Shown piece after piece: positions 1 through 8,130 of a DNA stretch of 64,000 nt (positions are counted from its first letter, which is position 1; each line of letters begins with the position of its first letter). The position numbers were made by a program, and so were the translations under genes. Origin of the DNA: Candidatus Pantoea soli (GTDB lineage Bacteria; Pseudomonadota; Gammaproteobacteria; Enterobacterales; Enterobacteriaceae); NCBI RefSeq assembly GCF_007833795.1, contig NZ_CP032702.1, positions 496,001-560,000 on the forward strand, written 5' to 3'. The notes under the pieces were generated by a model, which made no database searches, had not been told where the DNA came from, and worked only from the letters and a program-made list of their open reading frames with translations.

Positions 1-2
1 GC

Positions 3-77
3 GGACGCTTCAGCCGTGAAGGTAGCCGTGGTCCGCGTCGCGAAGAGGGTGCCGTTTCCCGTCGCCGTGATGCCTGA
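3..77 (+). CDS. deaD: ATP-dependent RNA helicase DeaD, C-terminal end (partial)
   Basis: Only the last 24 codons are present, reading in frame from base 3 to a TGA at 75-77. They encode an Arg/Gly/Ser-rich tail ending in SRRRDA, which is how enterobacterial DeaD (CsdA, the cold-shock DEAD-box helicase for ribosome assembly and mRNA turnover) ends. A rho-independent terminator follows at once. In E. coli deaD is close to yhbW, and yhbW lies 2.2 kb downstream here, so the neighbourhood agrees. The identification rests on the tail and synteny because the helicase core is outside the window. Confidence 0.75.
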   Translation, partial: GRFSREGSRGPRREEGAVSRRRDA

Positions 78-100
78 GTGATCAGCGCTTAAGCATAAAA

Positions 101-125
101 AAGGACGCTCCGGCGTCCTTTTTTT
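101..125 (+). terminator. rho-independent terminator of deaD
   Basis: AAGGACGC / GCGTCCTT form an 8-bp stem with a TCCG loop at 101-120, followed by a T run to 125. It ends the deaD transcript. The T run is also the first part of the repeat unit that is triplicated just downstream. Confidence 0.9.
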
Positions 126-576
126 ATTGCTGCGTTTCTGCGGCTACACGCCGCCGGCAATCAGCACGCGCTCGCCGGTGACACAGGCTGACTCTTCCGA
201 TGCCAGAAACAGCGCCACCTGAGCCACATCTTCCGGCAGACCGAAGCGCCCGGGCGGCGTTGCGGCGTTGCGGCAAGCTTTTTATTGCTGCATGTCTGCG
301 ATTACACGCCGCCGGCAATCAGCACGCGCTCGCCGGTGACATAGGCTGACTCTTCTGATGCCAGAAACAGCGCTACCTGAGCCACATCTTCCGGCAGACC
401 GAAGCGCCCGAGTGGCGTTGCGGCAATTTTTTTATTGCTGCGTTTCTGCGGCTACACGCCGCCGGCAATCAGCACGCGCTCGCCGGTGACATAGGCTGAC
501 TCTTCTGATGCCAGAAACAGCGCCACCTGAGCCACATCTTCCGGCAGACCGAAGCGCCCGAGCGGCGTTGCGGCAA
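123..576. repeat. three tandem copies of the 3' end of the SDR gene
   Basis: Three imperfect direct copies begin with TTTATTGCTG at 123, 281 and 431, giving units of about 158 and 150 bp. The third copy continues into the intact gene up to about 576. Read on the minus strand, each copy contains the last ~40 codons of the SDR gene, with stop codons TAG, TAA and TAG. Copy 1 has an 8-bp internal gain (a repeated GTTGCGGC). Copy 2 differs at the stop region (TGCATGTCTGCGATTACACG). Copy 3 resembles copy 1 near the stop and copy 2 further in. This looks like slippage or unequal crossing-over followed by divergence or patchy conversion. Confidence 0.9.
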
Positions 577-1198
577 TCAGCTGCGCCCGCAGCGCCGGAT
601 GCATCTTCTTCGCCGCCAGCAACCCCTCCGTCAGAATAATGCCCGGTGCCAGCGCGTTAACGCGGATATTGCGCGGCCCCAGTTCACGGGCCAGTCCCTG
701 CGTCAGGGTATCAATCGCGCCTTTGGTCGCGGACCACAGCACCGATCCCGGCATGCTGCGCTGGCTGTTCAGCGCGCTGAGGTTAATAATGCAGCCGCCG
801 CGCGACGGAAAGTGTTTCGCCGCCTGCTGACAAACCAGCAGGGTGCCCAGCAGATTGACGCTGAGCTGCTGCTGCATGTCAGCGACGCTCAGCGTTGTAA
901 AATCACCGTGATGAAAAATGCCGGCGTTATTGACGACAATATCGGGCGCACCCAGTTCCGCCTGGCTGCGGGCAAACAGGCGCACCACGTCAGCCTCACG
1001 GGCAATATCCGCCTGAACGGCAATCGCGTCGCTGCCCAGCGCGCGGATGTCAGTAACCACATCTGCCGCGCCCGCTTCATCCTGTCGGTAATTGACCACG
1101 ACCCGGGCACCGGCCGCGGCGAAAGTCATGGCGATGGCTGCGCCAATCCCTTTCGACGCGCCCGTCACCAGTGCAATTTTGCCTTCAAGTGCTTTCAT
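452..1198 (-). CDS. SDR family oxidoreductase with an altered active-site motif
   Basis: A 248-residue classical short-chain dehydrogenase. The nucleotide-binding motif TGASKGIG is at residues 12-19 and NNAG at 90-93. The usual YxxxK catalytic pair reads W155-S-A-T-K159, so the proton-donating tyrosine is tryptophan (codon TGG). The start ATG at 1198 is preceded by GGAGAG; an upstream in-frame ATG at 1285 lacks homology-like sequence. The gene is divergent from an AraC-type regulator 180 bp away that probably controls it. It occupies the place next to yhbW where E. coli has mtr. Substrate unknown. The family is clear, but activity is doubtful with Tyr missing. Confidence 0.85.
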   Translation of the reverse strand: MKALEGKIALVTGASKGIGAAIAMTFAAAGARVVVNYRQDEAGAADVVTDIRALGSDAIAVQADIAREADVVRLFARSQAELGAPDIVVNNAGIFHHGDFTTLSVADMQQQLSVNLLGTLLVCQQAAKHFPSRGGCIINLSALNSQRSMPGSVLWSATKGAIDTLTQGLARELGPRNIRVNALAPGIILTEGLLAAKKMHPALRAQLIAATPLGRFGLPEDVAQVALFLASEESAYVTGERVLIAGGV

Positions 1199-1379
1199 TG
1201 TGTCTCTCCACCTGAGATTTCGGGTGTGTAAAGCATGCGCCGTGCAGGCCGGAGCCGGTAGCGCAATCCTGCAAGCTTTTTGCACGATCCTGCAAATCTG
1301 TCCGGCGGGGGCTAGGCGACTGTGCAGCGCCAGGCGAGAATGCGCGCTGAGTCATTTTTCACCGCGGGGCGTGTAACGC

Positions 1380-2297
1380 ATGATTCATCAGGAGCAGTGG
1401 CAGAAATTAGTCGCGCTGATTGCGCGTCATGCACAGGCGGAAGGGCGTAATCACAGCGCCATCGATTTCCTCTCATTTGGCCGCAGCGCCAGACCGACCA
1501 GCCTGTCACAGCTTTCCACCTGGGCCGGTTTTGCGCTGGTGGCACAGGGGCAGAAAGTGCTGCGCATGGGGGACGACGTCATGTACTACGGGCCGGGCGA
1601 TCTGCTGCTGGTCACGCTGGATATGGCGGTACAATCCTGCGTAGTGCAGGCCACGCCGGAAAAACCCAACCTTGGCGTCGGCATCACCATCAATGAAACC
1701 CGTCTGCTGCGCTATCTGGAACATTTTCCGCTGCAGCAGCTCGGCTGCGCCGCAGCCAGCGAGCGCGGTATCACGGTGCATAAGGTGGCTCCCGCGCTGG
1801 TGGACGCCCTAATCCGGCTGATTGAGTTGCTCGATCAGCCGCAGGATATTGCGGCGCTGGCACCGCTGATTGAAAAAGAGATCTTTTACCGCCTGCTGAC
1901 CGGGCCGGAAGGGCCGCGCATCCTGAATATGGCGCTGGCGGAACGGCCGGGCAACAAAGTGGCACGCGCAGTGCGCTGGCTGCGCGAGAATTTTCATCAG
2001 CCGCTGAAGATGGACCAGCTGGCCAGCAGCGTAGGGATGAGCATCTCTTCGCTGCATCACCATTTCAAAGCGGTCACCGCCATGACGCCGATGCAGTATC
2101 AAAAGCAGCTGCGCCTGAACGAGGCGCGGCGGCTGATGGTGATTGAGAAACTGGATGCCGGGACAGCGGGCTACCGCGTTGGCTATCAGAGCGCTTCACA
2201 GTTCAGCCGCGAATACAGCCGGTTTTACGGGCAGTCACCCGCGCGTGACGTGCGCATGATGGCGGTGGGAGCAGACAGTCTGTCCCCACCGCAGTAG
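1380..2297 (+). CDS. AraC family transcriptional regulator
   Basis: 305 residues. The N-terminal part (about 25-170) resembles the AraC_N/YqhC-type ligand or dimer domain, with a cupin-like stretch around GDDVMYYGPGDLLLV (64-78). The C-terminal ~100 residues (195-295) hold the two helix-turn-helix motifs: the first around MDQLASSVGMSISSLHHHFK, the second around GTAGYRVGYQSASQFSREYSR. It is transcribed away from the SDR gene, the usual arrangement of a local activator and its target. It ends 4 bp before the stop of convergent yhbW. The inducer cannot be told from sequence. Confidence 0.9.
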   Translation: MIHQEQWQKLVALIARHAQAEGRNHSAIDFLSFGRSARPTSLSQLSTWAGFALVAQGQKVLRMGDDVMYYGPGDLLLVTLDMAVQSCVVQATPEKPNLGVGITINETRLLRYLEHFPLQQLGCAAASERGITVHKVAPALVDALIRLIELLDQPQDIAALAPLIEKEIFYRLLTGPEGPRILNMALAERPGNKVARAVRWLRENFHQPLKMDQLASSVGMSISSLHHHFKAVTAMTPMQYQKQLRLNEARRLMVIEKLDAGTAGYRVGYQSASQFSREYSRFYGQSPARDVRMMAVGADSLSPPQ

Positions 2298-2300
2298 AAC

Positions 2301-3311
2301 TTACAGTGAACGCGCGGCTTCCATCGCCAGCGCAAACGAGCGCAGACGCGCCTGGGTATCAAAAATCTGGCCGTTAACCATGATTTCATCCGCCTGCGTC
2401 TCGCGCTGCAGCGCTGCCAGGCCACTGCGTACTTTCTCACTGTCACCCACAATCGACATACTCAGCGCCTGCTGCACGCCGTACTGCTCCGAAGGTGACC
2501 ACAGGTTATCCATGTTCTCTACCGGCGCAGGCAGCGGGCCCGGTTTGCCCCGGCGCAGATTAATGAACTGCTGCTGCATGGAGGTAAACAGGAAGCGCGC
2601 GTCGCGTTCGCTGTCGGCGGCCACCACGTTCACGCACACCATCGCATAGGGCTTCTCCAGCCGCGCTGACGGCTGGAATTTCTCGCGGTACAGGTGCAGC
2701 GCCTGGAACAGCAGATCGGGCGCAAAGTGGGAGGCAAAAGCAAACGGCAGGCCCAGACGGGCCGCCAGCTGCGCACTGTAAAGACTGGAACCCAGCAGCC
2801 AGACCGGGATCTTCAGGCCCAGGCCCGGCACCGGCTGTACTGCCGGCTGTTCGCCGGCTTCAGCATCAAACCAGCGAATCAGTTCAGCCACGTCTTCCGG
2901 GAAGCTGTCCGCCTGTGCGCTGGAAAGGTGACGGCGCAGTGCCAGCATGGTGCGCTGGTCTGAACCAGGCGCACGGCCCAGGCCGAGATCGATACGGCCT
3001 GGGTAGAGCGATTCGAGCGTACCAAACTGTTCGGCGATCACCAGCGGCGCATGGTTAGGCAGCATAATCCCACCGGAACCCAGACGCAGGGTTTCCGTAT
3101 TCGCAGCAAGATAGCCAATCAGCACCGAGGTCGCGGCGCTGGCAATGCCGGTCATATTGTGGTGCTCAGCCAGCCAGTAACGGTGAAAACCAAGGGCTTC
3201 AGCCTGCCGCGCCAGCGCCAGCGAATTATGGAAGGCATCGCGCGCGGTCGAACCTTGTGGAATCGGCGCCAGATCCAGTACGGACAGACGAACAGTTTTT
3301 TTCTCAGACAT
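2301..3311 (-). CDS. yhbW: luciferase-like (LLM class) flavin-dependent oxidoreductase YhbW
   Basis: 336 residues from ATG 3311 ([20 protein letters not shown]). It has the bacterial-luciferase-like fold signatures [14 protein letters not shown] near residue 40 and [16 protein letters not shown] near 100, which bind reduced flavin. Length and sequence agree with E. coli YhbW, whose substrate is not established. The gene follows ubiU-ubiV on the same strand after about 115 bp, as in E. coli, and may belong to the same transcript. An in-frame start at 3356 exists, but the ATG at 3311 has GGAGC upstream and matches the family N-terminus. Confidence 0.92.
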   Translation of the reverse strand: MSEKKTVRLSVLDLAPIPQGSTARDAFHNSLALARQAEALGFHRYWLAEHHNMTGIASAATSVLIGYLAANTETLRLGSGGIMLPNHAPLVIAEQFGTLESLYPGRIDLGLGRAPGSDQRTMLALRRHLSSAQADSFPEDVAELIRWFDAEAGEQPAVQPVPGLGLKIPVWLLGSSLYSAQLAARLGLPFAFASHFAPDLLFQALHLYREKFQPSARLEKPYAMVCVNVVAADSERDARFLFTSMQQQFINLRRGKPGPLPAPVENMDNLWSPSEQYGVQQALSMSIVGDSEKVRSGLAALQRETQADEIMVNGQIFDTQARLRSFALAMEAARSL

Positions 3312-3427
3312 GGGTGCTCCAGATAAAGATGGCGCAGGTGAAAAGTAAACCTGCACCAGTCAGTATTACGCATCATTCCCCATATTAAAACTGCTAATAA
3401 GGGCAGGCTTATAGCCGGAACGTGCCA

Positions 3428-4306
3428 TTACTGGCGGTTTTCCAGCGCCATGCCTGCCAGACGATGCCAGTAACCGTTGCTGTCACTGCCGTGTGCCAGC
3501 ATAAGCGGAGCGAGCCCGGTTTCATTGGCGCGGAAGCGATCGATCAGCGCCAGCGTCTGTTGATCCTGCGGAGAAAGCCGCACAATGTCGATCCAGCCGC
3601 GCATGCCGGCGAGATCGTTGCCGAGGTTATAGCAGTAACCGCTCAGGGTCTGAATTCCGTTCAGGACAAACACCTGCTGGCCCTCCTGCGAGCGGACCCG
3701 GCGCCCCTGCGGATAGCGGATGCAGCAGGTCTGGCAGTCATCTTTGGCCCGGTTTTCCGCGCGCGCGGTAAAGCAGCGCGCTGACAGCGCCAGCGGCAGA
3801 TGGCCGTAGCCCAGCACCTCCACTTCAAAGCGTTCGCGTACCTCCTCACACTGCTGCAGCAGGCTAATCAGCCAGTCGCGCGACATCTCCACCGGCAGGC
3901 ACCAGCGCGTCATGCCCTCTTTCACCAGTAGACGCAGGGTTTGTGCGTTATATACGTTGAGCTGCGGGCCGGCGACAAACGGCAGCCGCCGCGCGGCGGC
4001 CATATTGACCGTGCCCATGTCGCTGGCTTCCAGCAGAAATTCACCGTTTTCCACGTACCGCCGCAGTTCTTTTACCTCTGACGGCGACTGCAGCAGCGCC
4101 AGCGTGCTGAGCACCACCTGTTTGCCGCTGCCTGCCAGCGCGCGGGCCATCTCCATCCACTGCGCGAAGGCGGTCGCGCGCCGCTTGCTGCAGACGGCTT
4201 CGCCGAGGTAGACAATGTCTGCGCTGCTGGCCGCTACCTGCTGGTAAAACTGCGCCAGCGTAGCGGCAGGCCAGTACCACAGTACCGGACCGAGAGCGTA
4301 TTTCAT
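3428..4306 (-). CDS. ubiV: O2-independent ubiquinone biosynthesis protein UbiV
   Basis: 292 residues, peptidase U32 fold. With UbiU it forms the heterodimer that hydroxylates the ubiquinone ring without oxygen, using prephenate as hydroxyl donor. The four cysteines that hold the [4Fe-4S] cluster are present at C39, C178, C191 and C195, spaced as in E. coli UbiV. Its ATG lies 10 bp upstream of nothing but the ubiU stop: the AAGGAG ribosome site overlaps the end of ubiU, so the two are translationally close. E. coli name yhbV. Confidence 0.95.
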   Translation of the reverse strand: MKYALGPVLWYWPAATLAQFYQQVAASSADIVYLGEAVCSKRRATAFAQWMEMARALAGSGKQVVLSTLALLQSPSEVKELRRYVENGEFLLEASDMGTVNMAAARRLPFVAGPQLNVYNAQTLRLLVKEGMTRWCLPVEMSRDWLISLLQQCEEVRERFEVEVLGYGHLPLALSARCFTARAENRAKDDCQTCCIRYPQGRRVRSQEGQQVFVLNGIQTLSGYCYNLGNDLAGMRGWIDIVRLSPQDQQTLALIDRFRANETGLAPLMLAHGSDSNGYWHRLAGMALENRQ

Positions 4307-4315
4307 GGGATCTCC

Positions 4316-5311
4316 TTACTGCCAGTCACGGTGATAGGCGCCCAGCGTGGTCTGGCTGCCTTCGGAAAGTTCGCCCAGTGCGTGCATCCAGGCTGCCTGC
4401 ACTGCAAACTGCTGCGGCCCGGCTTTGCAGCGATCAATGGCCTGACGCCACACCCGGGTCACCTGTGCCACATAGGCCGGGCTGCGCTGCCGTCCTTCAA
4501 TTTTGACTGAGGCGATACCGGCTTTCAGCAGCGCCGGCAGCAGTGATAACGTGTTCAGGCTGGTGGGCTCTTCCAGCACGTGATAGCGCTGGTGGTCCAC
4601 TTCATAGCGGCCTTTACACAGCGTGGGGTAGCCAGCACTTTCACCGGCCGGATAGCGGTCAATCAGCACCTCGTTCAGGCGTGACTCCATGCCCTGCGGC
4701 GTCTGCTGCCAGCGTACAAACTTTGCCGGTGAGCAGGCACCGGCGCTGTTGGGGGATTCACCGGTCAGCCACGATGACAGATAACAGCGCCCCTCCGCCA
4801 TGATGCACAGGCTGCCAAAGGCGAACACTTCCAGCGGCACCGGTGTGTCCCGGGCAATCTGTTTGACCTGGTGCAGCGAGAGCACCCGCGGCAGCACCAC
4901 GCGGCTAAGCCGGAAATGACGGTGGTAGAAGTGAATGGCTTCACTATTGGTGGCCGAAGCCTGTACCGACAGATGGCGCTCCACCTGCGGATAGTGCCGG
5001 GTGGCATACTCCAGCATCGCGATGTCCGCCAGAATCAGCGCATCCGCGCCGTTTTGCGCGGCAACGTCAATGGCTGACTGCCAGCGACGGATACCGTCCG
5101 GATGCGCAAAGGTGTTGATCGCCACATGCAGTTTGCGGCGATGCTGATGCAGAAAGCGCGCGCCTTCTGCCAGTTTCTTATCGGTAAAATTAAGGCCAGC
5201 AAAGTGGCGGGCGTTGGTGTCATCTTTCAGGCCGACGTATACCGCGTCTGCGCCATGCTCCACCGCCGCTTTCAGCGCAGGCAAATTCCCCGCCGGACAC
5301 AGCAGTTCCAT
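4316..5311 (-). CDS. ubiU: O2-independent ubiquinone biosynthesis protein UbiU
   Basis: 331 residues, the same length as E. coli UbiU (YhbU), peptidase U32 family. The [4Fe-4S] ligands C169, C176, C193 and C232 are all at the E. coli positions. It starts MELLCPAGNL at 5311 behind a GAGGAGAGG ribosome site; an upstream in-frame ATG at 5359 is not conserved in character. First gene of ubiUV(-yhbW), divergent from ubiT. It works with UbiV and UbiT to make ubiquinone under anaerobic or low-oxygen conditions. Confidence 0.95.
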   Translation of the reverse strand: MELLCPAGNLPALKAAVEHGADAVYVGLKDDTNARHFAGLNFTDKKLAEGARFLHQHRRKLHVAINTFAHPDGIRRWQSAIDVAAQNGADALILADIAMLEYATRHYPQVERHLSVQASATNSEAIHFYHRHFRLSRVVLPRVLSLHQVKQIARDTPVPLEVFAFGSLCIMAEGRCYLSSWLTGESPNSAGACSPAKFVRWQQTPQGMESRLNEVLIDRYPAGESAGYPTLCKGRYEVDHQRYHVLEEPTSLNTLSLLPALLKAGIASVKIEGRQRSPAYVAQVTRVWRQAIDRCKAGPQQFAVQAAWMHALGELSEGSQTTLGAYHRDWQ

Positions 5312-5371
5312 ATCCTCTCCTCTCCGGAATCTGAACGCCGTCGAGTGTAGGCGCGGCAAACCGCGCGCATG

Positions 5372-5385
5372 TTGATTTAGGGCAG
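5372..5385. promoter_or_regulatory. possible FNR site in the ubiU-ubiT intergenic region
   Basis: TTGATTTAGGGCAG, 61 bp upstream of the ubiU start. The first half matches the FNR half-site TTGAT exactly; the second half (GGCAG against ATCAA) is poor. FNR control of ubiUV is known in E. coli and fits an oxygen-independent pathway. The site is a candidate only. A second TTGAT at 5443 has an equally weak partner half. Confidence 0.35.
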
Positions 5386-5513
5386 AGAAAACGGCAATGG
5401 TGCAGCGCAGGGGGGATTTTTACCCGTAAGACCGTGGATTCCTTGATCCCGGTTGAGGCGAACGCGCCGCGATGTGGCAATATAGGTAAAATTTTCTGAA
5501 GGGAGTGCAGTGC

Positions 5514-6038
5514 ATGTTTGCGCGCTTACGCGGCCTGATCGTGGATAAAGGCCCTGAATTTCTTGCGTTACCGGTTTCGCTTACCCCGTTTGCAGTGAAA
5601 AAAGCCGCTTTGCAACAACTCCTAAACTGGCAATTTCGTCATGCTTTGGCTGAAGGTGAGTTAGACTTTCTGCAGGGGCGCACCCTGGGGATCGAGATCG
5701 CCGATATCAATCTGCGCTGGATCACCACGCTGCAGCAGGGGCGCCTGAGCGTTTCGCGCGATGCCGAAGCAGACGTCTGGTTTCGCGGCGAAGCAAACGA
5801 TCTGTTGCGGGTGGCAGCAGGCAGAGCCGACCCCGATATGTTGTTCTTTCAGCGACGACTGCTGATTGAAGGCGATACGGAACTGGGACTGGAGGTGAAG
5901 AATCTGATGGATGCGATTGAACCAGAAACCCTGCCAACGCCGTTGCGCACCGGGTTGCAGCAGCTGGCTGCCTTTATTGAGGCTGGAATGACACAGGACG
6001 CGAAGGCCGCTGAGGCACGCGCAGGGAACTCATGTTAA
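5514..6038 (+). CDS. ubiT: ubiquinone anaerobic biosynthesis accessory factor UbiT
   Basis: 174 residues, an SCP2 sterol-carrier domain protein (YhbT in E. coli, same length). It binds polyprenyl intermediates and supplies lipid substrate to the UbiUV hydroxylases. ATG 5514 sits 8 bp after GGGAG; a GTG three codons upstream overlaps that ribosome site and is rejected. It is divergent from ubiUV, and its stop overlaps the start of yhbS by 7 bp, which indicates coupling. Confidence 0.93.
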   Translation: MFARLRGLIVDKGPEFLALPVSLTPFAVKKAALQQLLNWQFRHALAEGELDFLQGRTLGIEIADINLRWITTLQQGRLSVSRDAEADVWFRGEANDLLRVAAGRADPDMLFFQRRLLIEGDTELGLEVKNLMDAIEPETLPTPLRTGLQQLAAFIEAGMTQDAKAAEARAGNSC

Positions 6039-6538
6039 TTCGTACTGAAATTGGTGTGGATGCCGCAGGTATTGATAGCCTGCTGAAGCGCAGTTTTCCT
6101 ACCGCGGCAGAAGCCGAACTGGTGCAGCAGCTGCGTGAAGACGGGCTGCTGACGCTGGGCGTGGTGGCGACCGACGACGAAGGTCAGGTATTGGGCTATG
6201 CGGCTTTTAGTCCGGTTACGCTGCAGGGGGAAGATCGCAACTGGGTGGCGCTGGCACCGCTGGCGGTGGATGCTTCGGTACGCCAGCAGGGTATCGCGCG
6301 GCAGCTGGTGTATGAAGGGCTGGATTCACTGAACGAGTTCAGCTACAGCGCCGTGGTCGTGCTGGGCGATCCCGCCTTTTACAACCCGCTGGGTTTTGAG
6401 CCGGCGGCACGGCACGGTCTGCACTGTCGCTGGCCGGGCAGCGAAGCCGCTTTCCAGGTGTATAAGCTGGCCCCGGATGCCTTCGACGGTGCAGAAGGGC
6501 TGATCGCGTTCGCCGCGCCCTTTAACCGGTCTGAGTGA
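6032..6538 (+). CDS. yhbS: GNAT family N-acetyltransferase YhbS
   Basis: 168 residues. It shows the GNAT core: the beta4 segment [23 protein letters not shown] (about 71-93) carries the acetyl-CoA pyrophosphate loop RQQGIA, and [18 protein letters not shown] is the beta5/C-terminal signature. It overlaps ubiT by 7 bp, as in the E. coli yhbTS pair. The acetylated substrate is not known. Its 3' end overlaps convergent yhbQ by 17 bp. Confidence 0.93.
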   Translation: MLIRTEIGVDAAGIDSLLKRSFPTAAEAELVQQLREDGLLTLGVVATDDEGQVLGYAAFSPVTLQGEDRNWVALAPLAVDASVRQQGIARQLVYEGLDSLNEFSYSAVVVLGDPAFYNPLGFEPAARHGLHCRWPGSEAAFQVYKLAPDAFDGAEGLIAFAAPFNRSE

Positions 6539-6809
6539 ACCACGTATGCAGACAGGCAGGCTGCCGGGCAACCAGCAGCAGCTTCTGCGCACGGCTCAGC
6601 TGTTTAACCCGGTACTCCAGCCGTGACGCGGCTGCCCGATCGCCTGCGTCACAGTAAAACACCAGCGTCAGCGGGCCTTTGCCACGCAGCGCGCGTGCGC
6701 CACGGCCCTGTTGATGTTGCTGCAGGCGGCGGTTAACATCCGTCGTAATGCCGGTATACAGCATACCGGCGGCGGTTTGCAGCATATACAGCTGCCAGCG
6801 CTCTTCCAT
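6522..6809 (-). CDS. yhbQ: GIY-YIG domain protein YhbQ
   Basis: 95 residues, a UPF0213-type protein that is a single GIY-YIG endonuclease-like domain: [28 protein letters not shown] has the paired Y-x-L / YTG strands and the conserved arginine. E. coli YhbQ has been linked to DNA damage processing. Start ATG 6809 ([10 protein letters not shown]) is chosen because the family begins there; the longer frame upstream runs into the yhbP leader. Convergent overlap of 17 bp with yhbS. Confidence 0.92.
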   Translation of the reverse strand: MEERWQLYMLQTAAGMLYTGITTDVNRRLQQHQQGRGARALRGKGPLTLVFYCDAGDRAAASRLEYRVKQLSRAQKLLLVARQPACLHTWFTQTG

Positions 6810-6887
6810 CTGTCTGACCTCGTTAAATGGCTGGCGGGCAGTGTAGCGCGCCCGCGCGGCTGTCGCTATTTTTGCACGGAGTGACCC

Positions 6888-7301
6888 TTGTCCGATCTTT
6901 CCCATCTGATTCGCTATCTGAAAAAGCAGCACGTGCTGTCATTGTGCGCTCACCACGGCGACGATATGTGGTGTGCCAGCTGTTTTTATGTGTTTGATGA
7001 AACGCGCATGGCGTTCTGGCTGATGACCGAACCGGCTACCCGGCACGGGGCATTAATGCAGCACAATCCGCAGGTTGCCGGCAGCATTAACGGTCAGCCG
7101 AAATCGGTGCTGCTGATCAAGGGCGTGCAGTATCGCGGACGCATTCAGCTGACTGACGAGGCGAGGGCGCGTCAGGCTTATCAGAAGCGTTTTCCGGTGG
7201 CAAAGAAGGTTACCGCACCGCTGTGGGAGATCGTGATTGATGAGCTGAAGATGACGGATAACGCGCTGGGCTTTGGCACAAAGATTACCTGGCAGCGCTG
7301 A
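6888..7301 (+). CDS. yhbP: UPF0306 family protein YhbP
   Basis: 137 residues with a split-barrel FMN-binding-like (pyridoxamine 5'-phosphate oxidase-like) pattern: [23 protein letters not shown] then [24 protein letters not shown]. It matches E. coli YhbP, function unassigned. The start codon is TTG at 6888 after CGGAGTG; no ATG fits upstream. It is divergent from yhbQ with 78 bp between them. Confidence 0.9.
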   Translation: MSDLSHLIRYLKKQHVLSLCAHHGDDMWCASCFYVFDETRMAFWLMTEPATRHGALMQHNPQVAGSINGQPKSVLLIKGVQYRGRIQLTDEARARQAYQKRFPVAKKVTAPLWEIVIDELKMTDNALGFGTKITWQR

Positions 7302-7369
7302 ACCCGGCGTGAACATCATAGTGACACACCGGGCTGACCGCAGGCCGCCCGGCAGGGCGACCAGCAGCA

Positions 7370-7891
7370 TTATGCCGCGTTCAGAATCCGCAGCGATTCG
7401 CGGTTAAAAGCGGGCAGATCGTCAGGGGTGCGGCTGGTGACCAGTTTGTCATCGTCCACCACCACTTCTTTATCGTAAAAATCGGCCCCGGCATTGCGCA
7501 GGTCGATAGCAATGGCTTTCACGCAGGTCATTTTGCGGCCGCGCACGCCATTGGCGCTGATCAGCAGCTGCGGACCGTGGCAGATAGCAAAAATCGGTTT
7601 GCCGCTGGCGACAAACTCTTTAGTGAAGTTGACGAAGCGATCGTCGCCGCGCAGTGAATCCGGCGAGTGGCCGCCGGGCAGCAGCAGCGCATCAAATTCT
7701 GCCGGGCTGACGTGATCAATATCTTTATCGATTTTGACTTCTGCTTTTCCCTGTTTACCTTTCACGATCTTGCCGGCCTGCATCTCAATGGTGACCACTT
7801 CATGGCCAGCCTTGCTGTATGCTTCGGCCGGAGAGGTAAACTCTGAGTCCTCAAACTCATCGGTAATCAGTACCGCGATTTTCTTACTCAT
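7370..7891 (-). CDS. yhbO: DJ-1/PfpI family deglycase YhbO
   Basis: 173 residues of the DJ-1/PfpI superfamily. The nucleophile elbow AICHGPQLL gives C104 and H105, with E12-region acid DEFEDSEF near the N-terminus. E. coli YhbO is a stress-protective protein reported to repair glyoxal-modified proteins and nucleotides; the deglycase label is debated in the field. ATG 7891 follows an excellent AAGGAGGAG site. Next to yraQ as in E. coli. Confidence 0.93.
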   Translation of the reverse strand: MSKKIAVLITDEFEDSEFTSPAEAYSKAGHEVVTIEMQAGKIVKGKQGKAEVKIDKDIDHVSPAEFDALLLPGGHSPDSLRGDDRFVNFTKEFVASGKPIFAICHGPQLLISANGVRGRKMTCVKAIAIDLRNAGADFYDKEVVVDDDKLVTSRTPDDLPAFNRESLRILNAA

Positions 7892-8130
7892 CTTTCTCCT
7901 CCTTGCGGGTTACAAACCTGACGCGTATTCACGTCTGACCTGACAAGTCTGGACGCTGCGCGCGGAAACGCAAGCCAGGCGCAGTTTTGTGATCGCTATC
8001 CAGATAATTCCGGGTGCAGATCAAGTTTCACCGCTTCTGATCTGGTGGAAAAGGCGGCACTGCATAACAATGCGCTGTCCCGGCTGCACCCGATGCGGCC
8101 TGCGTTATTCAGTTGAATACGGAACCTGTG

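Noticed and set aside
123..576. CRISPR-like direct repeats
   Set aside because: The repeats are ~150 bp, contiguous and part of a coding sequence, with no spacers; a duplicated gene end explains them.
599..1231. 210-codon plus-strand frame opposite the SDR gene
   Set aside because: Antisense shadow of an SDR gene with clear motifs; no plausible start or family.
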